A stretch of 64,000 bases of DNA from an uncultured Clostridia bacterium (GTDB lineage Bacteria; Bacillota; Clostridia; TANB77; CAG-508): the NCBI GenBank assembly GCA_947632745.1, contig CANRQH010000001.1:1-64000 (forward strand). The letters are read 5' to 3'. Positions 49,712 to 59,956 of the stretch are shown piece after piece; position 1 is the first letter of the stretch; every line of letters begins with the position of its first letter. A program made the translations under genes and the position numbers. The notes under the pieces were generated by a model that saw only the letters and a program-made list of their open reading frames with translations, searched no databases and was not told the DNA's origin.

Positions 49712-50839
49712 TTATTTTTTCCCTAAAGTACATTCGATTTCTTTATTTTTATCATCTCTTAAAATACTTAATGTAACAACATCTCCTGGCATTTTGCTAT
49801 AAATATACTGTCTTAAATCATTTATTGTATTTAGAACATTTCCATCTATACTTGTTATTAAATCCCCTTCTTTTAAATCTGAATTATAGCTTGGACCATT
49901 TACTGTAACTTTAGAAACATAAATACCTTTACTTTTTTTATTTTTTAAATTCAAATATTCTGCCACATCTCCGTCATATGCATAAATACCAAGGGTTGCT
50001 TCTTGAAAATCACCTTTTGTTATATAGCTTTCAACAACTGGTTTTATAACATTTATTGGAATTGCAAAACCTATTCCCTCTGCAGAAGTTATTTTTACTG
50101 TATTTATTCCTATTACTTCGCCATTTGTATTAATTAGTGGTCCTCCACTATTTCCTGGATTTATTGTTGCATCTGTTTGTATTAAATCTGATATATAACT
50201 TGTTCCTTGCTCTTCATCAATTTGTATAGTTCTATTTAATGCGCTAATTATTCCTGATGTAACTGTTCTTCTAAATGCGTAACCTATTGGATTTCCTATT
50301 GCATAAACAGTTTCTCCTACCTTTAAATTACTTGAATCTCCAAATTCTACAAAACTTAAATTATTTGCATGAACCTTTGCTATTGATAAATCTAAATTCA
50401 AGTCACTCCATACAACATTTGCTTTATATGTATTTTCATCTATTGTTACATAACATGTACTATATTTTTCTCCTGTAACATGGCTATTACTTAATATATA
50501 TCCATCAGGACTCACAACAATACCTGTTCCTAATCCTAATTCATCACTTGAAATATTATTTAAAATTGATCCTCCAGCATTTGTAAGTTTTGATATTCCA
50601 ACCACACTTTTTGTTACTTTTTCTAACATATCCTCCACAGTTTCGCTTTTTTCGGTTACGTTTTCCACAGTTTCTTCATAATCTGTGGAAAGAGATGTTC
50701 TTTCCGCTTCATAATTATTTATTATTTCTATGTTAGAATACATGATATACAAATTATATATTATAAATCCAGCTATTATTAAACTTAAAATCCAAATAAC
50801 AATTTTACTTTTTACATTTTTTTTCTTTTTCTTCTTCAT
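49712..50839 (-). CDS. htrA: HtrA/DegP-type serine protease with PDZ domain
   Basis: 375 residues: N-terminal membrane anchor after a poly-lysine start (helix about 13-32), Ser/Glu-rich spacer, trypsin-like domain with catalytic His (ILSNSHVTGE), Asp (DLNLDLSIAKV) and Ser (NPGNSGGPLINTNG), and one C-terminal PDZ domain (about 285-370, YNSDLKEGDLITSIDG). Membrane-bound quality-control protease on the outer face of the membrane. It is transcribed divergently from the PAP2 gene across a 225-bp AT-rich spacer. Confidence 0.95.
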   Translation of the reverse strand: MKKKKKKNVKSKIVIWILSLIIAGFIIYNLYIMYSNIEIINNYEAERTSLSTDYEETVENVTEKSETVEDMLEKVTKSVVGISKLTNAGGSILNNISSDELGLGTGIVVSPDGYILSNSHVTGEKYSTCYVTIDENTYKANVVWSDLNLDLSIAKVHANNLSFVEFGDSSNLKVGETVYAIGNPIGYAFRRTVTSGIISALNRTIQIDEEQGTSYISDLIQTDATINPGNSGGPLINTNGEVIGINTVKITSAEGIGFAIPINVIKPVVESYITKGDFQEATLGIYAYDGDVAEYLNLKNKKSKGIYVSKVTVNGPSYNSDLKEGDLITSIDGNVLNTINDLRQYIYSKMPGDVVTLSILRDDKNKEIECTLGKK

Positions 50840-51064
50840 ACCAATCCTATTCTTTCTAACTAAAATTTAATTTTTATTTTTCAATTAAAGTATTGCCACT
50901 ATTTAATAAAAATATAATGTAATATTAAAAAGTTTATATTTATTTTACAAAGATATATTGAATTTTAGAGTTATTTTGTGATAATATACTTTAAAATGAA
51001 ATATTAGTTTTAATAAATGAAACTTTTCATGTCTTTATGAAAAACAAAAAGGGATGAATTTTAT

Positions 51065-51700
51065 ATGATAAAAAATTTTATTTTAAAATATTTAAAATGG
51101 TTTATATTATTAATTTGTATTGTAGGATTTTTAAATCTTACAGAAGATGTATTTTCAAATGAATTTATGCAAATAGATGTTACAAGTCACCAATTAATCT
51201 CAAATCATTTAATATCAGAACCTGTAACAAAAATAGCAAAAATAATAACAAATTTTGGTGGATCATTTTTTTTAATTTTTATTGTAATTATTTTGGCCAT
51301 TACTTTAAAAAACAAAAAAATTGTAGCATTTGTATTTTTAAATTTAATACTATCTTTTCTTTTAAATTCTACATTAAAAAATATATTACAAAGACCAAGG
51401 CCTACAGAGTATATGTTAATTAATGAAAAAGGTTATAGTTTTCCATCAGGACATTCAATGGTAAGTATGGCTTTTTATGGTTTTTTAATTTATTTAATTT
51501 ATAAATTTATAAAAAATAAAACTCTAAAAACAATCTTAATTTGCTTTTTAACATTATTAATTTTTTTAATTGGCATAAGCAGAATTTATTTAGGAGTTCA
51601 CTATACAACTGATGTAATAGCTGGATTTTTAGTTGCTATTTCATATTTAATTTTATATACTAGCATTATAAAAAAATATATTATAGATGATGAAAAATAA
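51065..51700 (+). CDS. PAP2-family membrane phosphatase (undecaprenyl-diphosphatase/lipid phosphatase type)
   Basis: 211 residues with about six membrane helices. The three-part acid-phosphatase signature is present: KNILQRPRP, SFPSGHSM and SRIYLGVHYTTDVIAG. It probably dephosphorylates undecaprenyl pyrophosphate or phosphatidylglycerol phosphate/phosphatidic acid. Immediately followed by an undecaprenol/diacylglycerol kinase gene (36-bp gap), which suggests a shared role in recycling the lipid carrier for wall synthesis. Confidence 0.9.
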   Translation: MIKNFILKYLKWFILLICIVGFLNLTEDVFSNEFMQIDVTSHQLISNHLISEPVTKIAKIITNFGGSFFLIFIVIILAITLKNKKIVAFVFLNLILSFLLNSTLKNILQRPRPTEYMLINEKGYSFPSGHSMVSMAFYGFLIYLIYKFIKNKTLKTILICFLTLLIFLIGISRIYLGVHYTTDVIAGFLVAISYLILYTSIIKKYIIDDEK

Positions 51701-51736
51701 TTGCAATTTATGTCTTAGAAAGGAATGTGATAAAAA

Positions 51737-52138
51737 ATGAACTTAAAACAAAAAAGAAGAATTAAAGTAAAAACCAAAAAATTAGCAAACAGCTTCAAAT
51801 ATGCAATCCAAGGTTTTATTCAATCTTTTAGAGCTGAAAGAAATATGAAAATACATATTTTTATTATGATAATAGTAATTTTACTTGGAATATTTTTAAA
51901 AATATCTAAAACAGAATGGTTTATTTGTATTATTTTATTTGGTATTGTAATTGCTGGAGAATTATTTAATACTGCAATAGAGACAACTGTAAATATTGCA
52001 ATGCCATATAAAGATAAAAAAGCTAAAAAAGCAAAAGATATTTCTGCAAGTGCCGTTTTGGTTCTAGCCGTAAGCTCCGCAGTCATAGGATGTTTAATAT
52101 TTATACCAAAAATAATATATATTATAACAAACAAGTAA
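51737..52138 (+). CDS. dgkA: Undecaprenol/diacylglycerol kinase (DgkA family)
   Basis: 133 residues, three membrane helices plus an amphipathic N-terminus. The family motif GELFNTAIETTVN (catalytic Glu region) and KKAKDISASAVLVLAVSS are clear. Gram-positive members mainly phosphorylate undecaprenol. Start ATG at 51737 after AGAAAGGAATG; likely operonic with the PAP2 phosphatase. Followed by the palindromic element at 52173. Confidence 0.93.
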   Translation: MNLKQKRRIKVKTKKLANSFKYAIQGFIQSFRAERNMKIHIFIMIIVILLGIFLKISKTEWFICIILFGIVIAGELFNTAIETTVNIAMPYKDKKAKKAKDISASAVLVLAVSSAVIGCLIFIPKIIYIITNK

Positions 52139-52172
52139 CCATATTTAGAATAATTTTCTTGTAATAATTTGC

Positions 52173-52330
52173 GACTTTATCAAAAAGGTGTGTAATTCAA
52201 GTTTTCTGTTTAATCGAAATAATAGTTTTCTTTTTGGTGGTACCCCCTCATCCCGAGGGATTCCACCACTTAAAAAGAAAACTATTATTTCTGACGCGAA
52301 AACTTAAATTACACACCTTTTCTTAAAGTC
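52173..52330. repeat. Long palindromic element, copy 1
   Basis: About 140 bp that folds back on itself: outer arms AAAAGGTGTGTAATT and AATTACACACCTTTT, middle arms AAATAATAGTTTTCTTTTT and AAAAAGAAAACTATTATTT, and apex GGTGGTACCCCCTCATCCC followed by GAGGGATTCCACCAC. A reverse-complement copy lies at 59957-60099. The flanking host bases (GACTTTA and TAAAGTC) extend the pairing. Could be a MITE-like element or a strong structured RNA/terminator. Confidence 0.88.
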
Positions 52331-52353
52331 AAAATTTATAATAAAAATAGGTG

Positions 52354-52382
52354 TTGCAAATTTTTTTTAAGTAGTATATAAT
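52354..52382 (+). promoter_or_regulatory. Promoter for the NRPS gene
   Basis: TTGCAA and TATAAT with a 17-bp spacer, about 24 bp after the palindromic element and 37 bp before the NRPS ATG. Confidence 0.85.
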
Positions 52383-52419
52383 TTCATTAAAATACCGGAA
52401 GTAAAAAAGGTGATATAAA

Positions 52420-55400
52420 ATGGAAGAAATTTATGAATTAACAAACCCACAAAAAAGTATCTATCTTACAGAGCAATACTTTCAAAACACTACAATTAAC
52501 AACATATGCGGAAGCGTTCTTATAAGACAAAAAGTTAATTTAAAAATATTAAATACAGCAATCAATTTTTTTGTAAAAAACAATGATAGTTTTAAATTAA
52601 GATTTAAATTAGAAGATACAAAATTAGTACAATATTTTACAAAAGATGAATTCTATAATTTCGAAGTAATTAATATAGAAGATGAAAGTCAAATTGAAGA
52701 TTTGGCTAAAAAAGAAGTTAACACAAAATTTGATTTATTTGACTCACGCTTATTTGAATTTAAATTATTTAAACTACCTTCTGGTTTTGGTGGATTTATT
52801 ATAAATGCACACCACATAATTTCTGATGCTGCAACACTTTCTATGCTAGCTGTAGAAATTATTCAAAATTATTCTAAATTATTAAAAAATGAAACAATTG
52901 AATCCAAACCATATTCTTATGTTGATTATATAAATTCTGAAAATAAATATCTTAAAAGTTCTCGTTTCGAGAAAGATAAATTATATTGGGATGAAGTTTT
53001 AGATGCTCTTCCTGATGTTGCATCTTTCGTCCCTCAAAATACAGAAAATATTGATATACCTAGTGCTAAAAGAGAAGAGTTTCCTTTAGATTTAGCATTA
53101 GAAAATGAAATAAAAAAATATTGCACCCAAAATCATATAAGTATGTACAATTTCTTAATCGGAATTTATGCAATATATCTTGGAAAAATAAATAATATGG
53201 AAGTATTTACAATAGGCACACCTGTACTAAATAGAACAACTTTGGCTGAAAAACAAACAGCAGGAATGTTTATTAATACTTCTTTACTTAAAATAGATAT
53301 TTCTGAAAACATACCTTTTAAAGAATTTTTGCAAAACATTGCCACAGAAACAATTGGTATGCTCAAACATCAAAAATATAATTATCAATATATTTTAAAT
53401 GATGTAAGACAAAAGGATAAATCTATCCCCAATTTATATGATGTACTTCTTTCTTATCAAGTAACAAAGGCAACCGATTCGAACTTAGATGTTCCTTATT
53501 CGGCAAAATGGTATGGGACTGATTTCATTTCAAATTCTTTAAATGTACATTTTCATGATATTGATAATACTGGAAGTTTAATTGTTGAATATGATTATAA
53601 ATCATCAAAAATTTCAAGTAGTGAAATCAAAAAAATGCATAATAGAATTATCGAAATGTTTAAACAAGTCTTATCAAATGAAAATATACAAATTTCTGAT
53701 TTTGAAATAGTTACAGCTGATGAAAAAGAACAATTAATTAATACTTTTAATAAAACAAATTATGATTACCCTAAAGATAAAACCCTTTTTGAGCTATTTG
53801 AAGAACAAGTAAAACTTACCCCAAATCGCACTGCACTTGTTTTTGGAGAAAAAAAATTAACTTATAAAGAATTAAATGAAAAAGCAAATAGTTTAGCAAA
53901 TTATTTAAGAAATCATAACATAGAAAATAATAGCATTGTAGGCATTATGATTAACCGTTCATTAGAGATGATAATTGCAATTTTAGCTGTTTTAAAATCA
54001 GGTGGAGCTTATATTCCAATTGACCCAGATTATCCATCTGATAGAATTGATTATGTATTAGAAAATAGCAATTGTTCAATTGTTTTAACTAGTAGAAAAT
54101 TATTTGATAAAATTAAAATTAATTGCAAAAAAGTAGATATTAATTTATCTAATCACTCTATATATAATTTACCAAAAGACAATTTACCTTCTATCTCTAA
54201 GCCCGATGACTTATCTTATTTAATATACACTTCTGGCTCAACCGGAAAACCAAAAGGTGTTATGCTAACACAAAAAGCATTGGTAAATCTTACTTATTAT
54301 TGCAATAATAATATTCCTTATTTAAGGGATAGAGAACACATATCTATTGTTTCTATTACAAGTGTTAGTTTTGATATTTTCATTTTTGAAACTCTTATAT
54401 CTCTACAAAGAGGATTAAAATTAGTAATTGCAAACAGTAATGAACAAACTATTCCCTCTTGCTTAAACAGTTTAATAGAAAAAGAAAATATTCAAGCCAT
54501 ACAAACCACACCATCTAGAATGCAATTATTTTACCAACATATAAAAGATATTCCTAAATTACGTAATTTAAAATATATAACTTTAGCTGGAGAGCCTCTT
54601 TCTATTGTTTTGAAAAATAATTTACTTGAACTAACACATGGAAAAATTTTTAATGGTTATGGACCAAGTGAAACTACTATATTTTCTACTTTAACTGATG
54701 TAACAAATCAAAAAGAAATTACAATTGGTAAACCATTATATAACACACAAATTTATATTTTAGATAAAAATCTAAAACCTTGCCCTATCGGTGTTTCTGG
54801 AGAAATTTACATTGCAGGAGATGGTGTAGGACTTGGATATATGCAAAATTCAGTTTTAACTAAAAAAAGCTTTATTACTAATCCTTTTTCTGAGACAAGC
54901 CCTATTATGTATAAAACAGGTGATACAGGTATTTACAAGAAAAATGGAGAAATAATGTGTCAAGGTAGAATAGACTATCAAGTAAAAATGAGAGGATTAA
55001 GAATTGAACTTGAAGAAATAGAAAAAGTAATGCTTGATTATCCTTCTATTCATAATTGCGTAGTTATGAAAAAAGTATCTAGTAAAAATCATGAATTTTT
55101 ATGTGCTTATTACACTTCTGATGAAACAATTTCTGAAAGTGAATTAAGAGCATTACTAAGAAAAAAATTGCCAAATTATATGATACCAAAATATTTTGTA
55201 AAACTAGATACATTACCATATACACCAAATGGAAAAATAGATAAGAAAAAATTACCAACTCCTTCTTTTAATGTAAAACATAAAGAAATTGTTGAACCTA
55301 AAACTACTATTGAACTTGAAATATGTGAAAGTATTAAAAATATGATTTCAAACAAGCAAATATCAATTAAAGATAATTTTTTTGATGATTTGAATTTTGA

Positions 55401-56643
55401 TTCATTAAATACTATGGAGCTAAGTTCATATTTGTACAAATATAATGTTTCTATACAAGATATAAGTGATTACCCTACAGTAGAAAGCCTAGCAAATAAA
55501 ATAGAAAAAAATTTAAAGGTTTCTCACTTTGAAAATACTTTACCTAAAATAGATATTAAAAATGAAAAATTTGATTTTGATTTAAGCAATATTTTGCTTA
55601 CTGGCTCTCTTGGCTTTCTCGGTATGCATATATTAAAAGAACTACTTTTATGTGATAAAGTAAATTCTGTATATCTTCTTGTTAGAAATAAATCAAATGT
55701 AAATTATGAAGAAAGATTTAATAAAACATTAAATTATTATTTTAAAGATAGTTTAGAAAATGAAGCTAAAAATAAAGTTAAATTAGTTTTAGGTGATTTT
55801 ATAAATGATAACTTAGGTATTGAAGAATCTGAATATAAAAAATTAACTAAAAAAATAACTACTGTAATCCACTGTGGAGCTAATGTAAAGCATTTTGGAA
55901 GATTTCAAAATTTTATGGATTCTAATGTAAAGGGAACCCAAAATATAATAGATTTTTGTGAATTATCTAATGCAAAACTTGCACACATTTCTACTATTTC
56001 TATTGGTGGTTATGAAAATAATCCAGATTCTGTTTTATCTGAAAACACATTTAATATAAACCAAGTTTTTAATAACCATGTATATATGATTACAAAATAT
56101 CTTGCAGAATATCATGTTCTACTTGCAATTAATAATGATAAACTTAAGGCTAAAATATTTAGAATGGGAAATATTATGCCAAGATATTTAGATAATGTAT
56201 TTCAAACAAATGTTAAAGATAATGCAATGTTTAATAGATTAAAAACTATAACAAAATTAGGAAAAATTACAAAGGAATATGAAAATGTAATAGTAGATTT
56301 TAGCCCTGTTGATTTATGTGCAAATGCAATTTCTACTATTTTACAGCATCCGTCTGAACAAACTATTTATCATATTTTTAATAATAATAAAATTTCACTA
56401 AAAAATCTTTTTGAACTTGCAAAAATAAAGTTAAAACATGTAAAACAAAATGATTTTATAAAAGAAGTTCAAGATATGAAATCTCCTTTAGCATCTTATC
56501 TTTTAGATGATATTCAAAATAGCAATACATATCTTACCCCTGCTGTAAATGATTTAACTATATCTTTACTTAAAAAACAGGGATTTTCATGGAATAACAT
56601 TGATACCAATTACATAAATAATTTGACTCAATTTATTCAATAA
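52420..56643 (+). CDS. Single-module non-ribosomal peptide synthetase, C-A-T-reductase
   Basis: 1407 residues. Condensation domain (about 1-430) with NAHHIISDAATLSM, i.e. HHxxxDA instead of HHxxxDG. Adenylation domain (about 445-960) with LIYTSGSTGKPKGVM, NGYGPSETTIFST, YKTGDTG and PNGKIDKKKLP. Carrier domain with FDDLNFDSLNT (Ser about 993). Thioester-reductase domain (about 1055-1407) with LLTGSLGFLGMH and the short-chain-dehydrogenase Tyr-Lys in YMITKYLAEY. It should acylate one amino acid and release it as an aldehyde or alcohol. My hand alignment gives pocket code D-I-F-Q-T-A-G-I-F-K, which I cannot assign. The frame is intact. It is followed by a sensor kinase and an HD-GYP protein. Confidence 0.93.
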   Translation: MEEIYELTNPQKSIYLTEQYFQNTTINNICGSVLIRQKVNLKILNTAINFFVKNNDSFKLRFKLEDTKLVQYFTKDEFYNFEVINIEDESQIEDLAKKEVNTKFDLFDSRLFEFKLFKLPSGFGGFIINAHHIISDAATLSMLAVEIIQNYSKLLKNETIESKPYSYVDYINSENKYLKSSRFEKDKLYWDEVLDALPDVASFVPQNTENIDIPSAKREEFPLDLALENEIKKYCTQNHISMYNFLIGIYAIYLGKINNMEVFTIGTPVLNRTTLAEKQTAGMFINTSLLKIDISENIPFKEFLQNIATETIGMLKHQKYNYQYILNDVRQKDKSIPNLYDVLLSYQVTKATDSNLDVPYSAKWYGTDFISNSLNVHFHDIDNTGSLIVEYDYKSSKISSSEIKKMHNRIIEMFKQVLSNENIQISDFEIVTADEKEQLINTFNKTNYDYPKDKTLFELFEEQVKLTPNRTALVFGEKKLTYKELNEKANSLANYLRNHNIENNSIVGIMINRSLEMIIAILAVLKSGGAYIPIDPDYPSDRIDYVLENSNCSIVLTSRKLFDKIKINCKKVDINLSNHSIYNLPKDNLPSISKPDDLSYLIYTSGSTGKPKGVMLTQKALVNLTYYCNNNIPYLRDREHISIVSITSVSFDIFIFETLISLQRGLKLVIANSNEQTIPSCLNSLIEKENIQAIQTTPSRMQLFYQHIKDIPKLRNLKYITLAGEPLSIVLKNNLLELTHGKIFNGYGPSETTIFSTLTDVTNQKEITIGKPLYNTQIYILDKNLKPCPIGVSGEIYIAGDGVGLGYMQNSVLTKKSFITNPFSETSPIMYKTGDTGIYKKNGEIMCQGRIDYQVKMRGLRIELEEIEKVMLDYPSIHNCVVMKKVSSKNHEFLCAYYTSDETISESELRALLRKKLPNYMIPKYFVKLDTLPYTPNGKIDKKKLPTPSFNVKHKEIVEPKTTIELEICESIKNMISNKQISIKDNFFDDLNFDSLNTMELSSYLYKYNVSIQDISDYPTVESLANKIEKNLKVSHFENTLPKIDIKNEKFDFDLSNILLTGSLGFLGMHILKELLLCDKVNSVYLLVRNKSNVNYEERFNKTLNYYFKDSLENEAKNKVKLVLGDFINDNLGIEESEYKKLTKKITTVIHCGANVKHFGRFQNFMDSNVKGTQNIIDFCELSNAKLAHISTISIGGYENNPDSVLSENTFNINQVFNNHVYMITKYLAEYHVLLAINNDKLKAKIFRMGNIMPRYLDNVFQTNVKDNAMFNRLKTITKLGKITKEYENVIVDFSPVDLCANAISTILQHPSEQTIYHIFNNNKISLKNLFELAKIKLKHVKQNDFIKEVQDMKSPLASYLLDDIQNSNTYLTPAVNDLTISLLKKQGFSWNNIDTNYINNLTQFIQ

Positions 56644-56713
56644 TAACTTTACAAAAGAAAAGGAATTATCACTATGTTCCTTGCAAGAAAAACAAGAAAG
56701 GAAGGATTTTATT

Positions 56714-58708
56714 ATGAAAAATCTAGAAAAAATAAAAAGAAATATTTATATTAAATTAATTTTACTAGAAATAGCAGTAGTGTATTTAATGAAAATTTTA
56801 GTACCAGTTCTTGCTAATTATCCACCAAGTTCTGAAAATAATGCTTTTCAAGCATCTGTTGAGCCTCTTTCACATAATATGCAATACTTAATTTTGGGTT
56901 CTTTCGGAGTTATTTTATATGCCATATTTATAACCCATTTAATGAAAGATGTTTTTAAATACATAAAAAAAGATAAAAAACTTGTTACTTTTAAAGAAAT
57001 TCAGACAGTTAGAAAAGCTTGTTTTAGCTTTCCTAGAAAAATTTTAATTGTGCAATTAATAGTAATTTTAGTTGTACTTTCAGTTTTCTTTGTATCTATG
57101 AGGCTAAATCTGTTTTTAATACTTAAATTTGTGTTGATATATTTTTCATTTTTTATTGTTACATCAATTGTTTCAAATGTACTTATAAAAAATGATATGG
57201 ATGTTATACTAAATTCTACATATGAAATAAATAATAATTATACTATAGAAAATAAAACTTCTAAATTTTCTAATGAATTAATACATAATATTTTGCCTTT
57301 TTTTATAGTAGTTATTATTACAATTTCTCTTTTTGGTTATACCGAAACTTCAGAAGCTATTGGCGAGCAATGTTACTATTATTATCAAGTTCAATTAGAT
57401 AATGCTAAATTAAATTATTTATCTATGGAAGATTTACAAAAAGAACTTGGCAAGATATCTTTAAAATCACCTAATGATTATTACTTTATTATATATGGTG
57501 ATGGCGAAAATGATTATAAATTATCAAGTGAAGATGGTTATCTTTCAAAATTTTTTATAAACTATGCAAAAATGAAAAATGAAGAACTTAATGGCCGTGT
57601 TTATGAGTATTATGGAGTTGATGAGCAAGGTTATTGCCAAAAAATAACTTTAAATGATGGAACAGAGTGTTATATAGGTTTCAAATATTCAGTTACAAGT
57701 AAAGAATTAATAACATATTTCGTATCTATTGCAGGTATCGCTATCATTTTTTACATTATTATTCTTGTATTATGGTCAAGAAATATAAGTAAAACAATAA
57801 GGGAAGTATCTGATAGTCTAAAGGCTATAGCTGAACAAAAAGATTTATCTAATATAGGAGTACTACCTATAACTTCAAATGACGAAATTGCCTTACTTAC
57901 AGATTCTTTTAACAAAATACAACAAACCAGTAAAAATAATATGGATAAAATAAAATCTACACAATCAAGACTTGTTGAACAAGAACGTCTAGCATCTCTT
58001 GGACAAATGATTGGAGGTATTGCACATAACTTAAAAACTCCTATAATGTCTATTTCTGGTATTGCCGAAGGACTTCACGATTTAACAGTTGAGCTTGATA
58101 ATTCTATTGGTAACCCAGTTGTTACAAATGAAGACTTTCATGAAATAGCCAAAGATTATTTTAATTGGATTGAAAAAATAAAAGAATATACTGAATATAT
58201 GTCAGACATTATAACTGCTGTAAAGGGTCAAACCGTAACACTTGTAAATGATATGGAAAGTAGCTTTACAATTTCAGAATTACTAAAACGTGTAAATATT
58301 TTAATGAAACATGAACTTAAAAACGCTATTGTTTATTTAAATATAACAGTTAATATGGACGAAAATACTGTAATTATGGGAGACGTAAATAGTTTAGTAC
58401 AAATAGTAAATAATATTATTTCAAACTCAATACAAGCATATGAAGGAAAACCTGAACAAACAATTGAACTAAATGTTGCAACAGATGGAAATAATGCAAT
58501 TATATCTATTACAGACCATGCTTCTGGAATTCCTAAAAAAATTAAAAACAAACTATTTAAAGAAATGGTAACTACTAAAGGTAAAAATGGTACTGGTCTT
58601 GGACTATACATGTCATACTCAACAATAAAAGCTCACTTTAATGGAGATATGACATTTGAGTCAGAGGAAGGCCAAGGCACAACATTTACAATAACTATTC
58701 CAATTTGA
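56714..58708 (+). CDS. Membrane sensor histidine kinase
   Basis: 664 residues from ATG at 56714 (AAGGAAGGA upstream). Several helices in the first ~220 residues, an extracytoplasmic segment of ~120 residues, another helix (about 337-355), a HAMP-like linker, the phospho-acceptor box IGGIAHNLKTPIMSISG (His about 438; HNLKTP instead of HELRTP), and an ATPase domain with NNIISNSIQAYEG, DHASGIPKK and GTGLGLYMS. The DHASG form of the G1 box replaces DNGxG. It lies 70 bp after the NRPS and before a receiver/HD-GYP gene, presumably its response regulator. The signal is unknown. Confidence 0.9.
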   Translation: MKNLEKIKRNIYIKLILLEIAVVYLMKILVPVLANYPPSSENNAFQASVEPLSHNMQYLILGSFGVILYAIFITHLMKDVFKYIKKDKKLVTFKEIQTVRKACFSFPRKILIVQLIVILVVLSVFFVSMRLNLFLILKFVLIYFSFFIVTSIVSNVLIKNDMDVILNSTYEINNNYTIENKTSKFSNELIHNILPFFIVVIITISLFGYTETSEAIGEQCYYYYQVQLDNAKLNYLSMEDLQKELGKISLKSPNDYYFIIYGDGENDYKLSSEDGYLSKFFINYAKMKNEELNGRVYEYYGVDEQGYCQKITLNDGTECYIGFKYSVTSKELITYFVSIAGIAIIFYIIILVLWSRNISKTIREVSDSLKAIAEQKDLSNIGVLPITSNDEIALLTDSFNKIQQTSKNNMDKIKSTQSRLVEQERLASLGQMIGGIAHNLKTPIMSISGIAEGLHDLTVELDNSIGNPVVTNEDFHEIAKDYFNWIEKIKEYTEYMSDIITAVKGQTVTLVNDMESSFTISELLKRVNILMKHELKNAIVYLNITVNMDENTVIMGDVNSLVQIVNNIISNSIQAYEGKPEQTIELNVATDGNNAIISITDHASGIPKKIKNKLFKEMVTTKGKNGTGLGLYMSYSTIKAHFNGDMTFESEEGQGTTFTITIPI

Positions 58709-58757
58709 TGAATTTGGAGACGGAGAAAAAATGCATCACTCCGTCCCATCTTTTTTA
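58706..58757 (+). terminator. Terminator overlapping the histidine-kinase stop
   Basis: Right after tandem TGA TGA: GACGGAG, loop AAAAAATGCATCA, CTCCGTC, then CCATC and six T. The loop is complementary to the TGATGAATTT at the stop codon, as in the acpS terminator. Confidence 0.8.
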
Positions 58758-58910
58758 ATTTATGTTGATTTTTTTGCAAAAAATGTTGATTTTTGTTTGC
58801 TTAACATTTATAATGGTTTTATAAATTAAAGGGCAAAGGTTGAATAATATCCAATATTTTGAAATTATTAATTGAGATTTATGCCTTTAGAGAAAGGAAC
58901 GTCAGTAATT

Positions 58911-59955
58911 ATGAGAATTGGAAATGTCGAAAATTCACAAAATATTCAAAATTCTTCTTATAAAATCTTAGCAGTCGACGATGAAATAGGTATAATTGAC
59001 TCATTATCAATATTTTTAAAAAGATCTGGTTACTCTTTTACAGGTATAACAGATCCTATGGAAGCAATTGAAAGAATAAAACATGAACATTTTGATTTAC
59101 TACTTTTAGACTTTATAATGACACCACTTCACGGAGACCAAGTTGTAGAAGAAATAAGAAAATTTAATAAAGAATTATATATTTTACTTTTAACTCGGAC
59201 ACAAAGATTTAGCTCCTCCATTAGAGACAATTAAAAGGCTTGATATTCAAGGGTATTGTGAAAAAAGTGATAAATTTGACCAATTATTGTTATTAATTGA
59301 ATCTGGTATTAAGTCTGTTGCCCAAATGAACGAAATTAAGAAAATAAATGAAGAGTTAGAAAATGCATATTTAGAGAGTATTCAGACTTTACGTTATACA
59401 GTTGATGCAAAAGATACATACACTAGAGGTCATTCTGATAGAGTTTCAGAATATTCTGTTTTAATAGGAAAACATTTAGGGTTATCAGAAAACGATTTAA
59501 AAACTTTAAGAGTTGGTGGTTTATTCCACGATATTGGAAAAATAGGTGTTCCTGACAGTATTTTACTAAAAGAAGGTAAACTTTCTGATAATGAATATTC
59601 AGAAGTTAAAAACCATCCATCTATCGGTGCTCATATTTTATCTGGTGCATCTATCTTCAAGGATATTATTCCTATAGTTAAACACCACCATGAAAGATAT
59701 GATGGACATGGATATCCTAGTCAATTAAGTGGAGAAAATATTCCTTATTTTGCAAGGATTACAGCTATTGCAGATAGTTTTGATGCTATGACATCAAAAA
59801 GAGCTTATCGTGATAGCATGCCAATAGATAAAGTAATTTCAGAATTTGAAAATGGTAAAGGCACTCAATTTGATCCTAAATTAACTGATTTATTTTTAGA
59901 TATTTTAAGAAATCATTTTGATGAAATCAATGAAATACAAATCAAATATAAATAA
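58911..59955 (+). CDS. Response regulator with HD-GYP domain, read through one CGG +1 frameshift
   Basis: About 347 residues corrected. Receiver domain (about 1-140) with ILAVDDE, phospho-acceptor Asp in LLLLDFIMTP and LLLTGHKDLAPPLETIKR, then a helical linker and an HD-GYP cyclic-di-GMP phosphodiesterase domain: RGHSDRVSEYS, GLFHDIGKIGVPD, KHHHERYDGHGYP and DSFDAMTSKRAYRD. The frame breaks at 59196-59198 in the receiver: TTA ACT CGG ACA becomes TTA ACT GGA CAC, restoring the LTGH motif at beta-4. Without the shift only a truncated receiver is made. Probably the partner of the upstream kinase. Start chosen at ATG 58911 (AGAAAGGAA upstream). Confidence 0.9.
59196..59199 (+). other. CGG +1 frameshift site in receiver/HD-GYP gene
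   Basis: Frame 0: CTT TTA ACT CGG ACA CAA AGA, stopping 12 codons on. Skipping C: TTA ACT GGA CAC AAA GAT TTA GCT, the T-G-H of the receiver switch loop. Second plus-strand example. Confidence 0.9.
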
Positions 59956-59956
59956 T

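Noticed and set aside
52236..52270. T-box riboswitch suggested by GGTGGTACC in the palindromic element
   Set aside because: No stem I or specifier loop and no downstream aminoacyl-tRNA synthetase or amino-acid gene; the motif is part of a fold-back apex and is present in both orientations.
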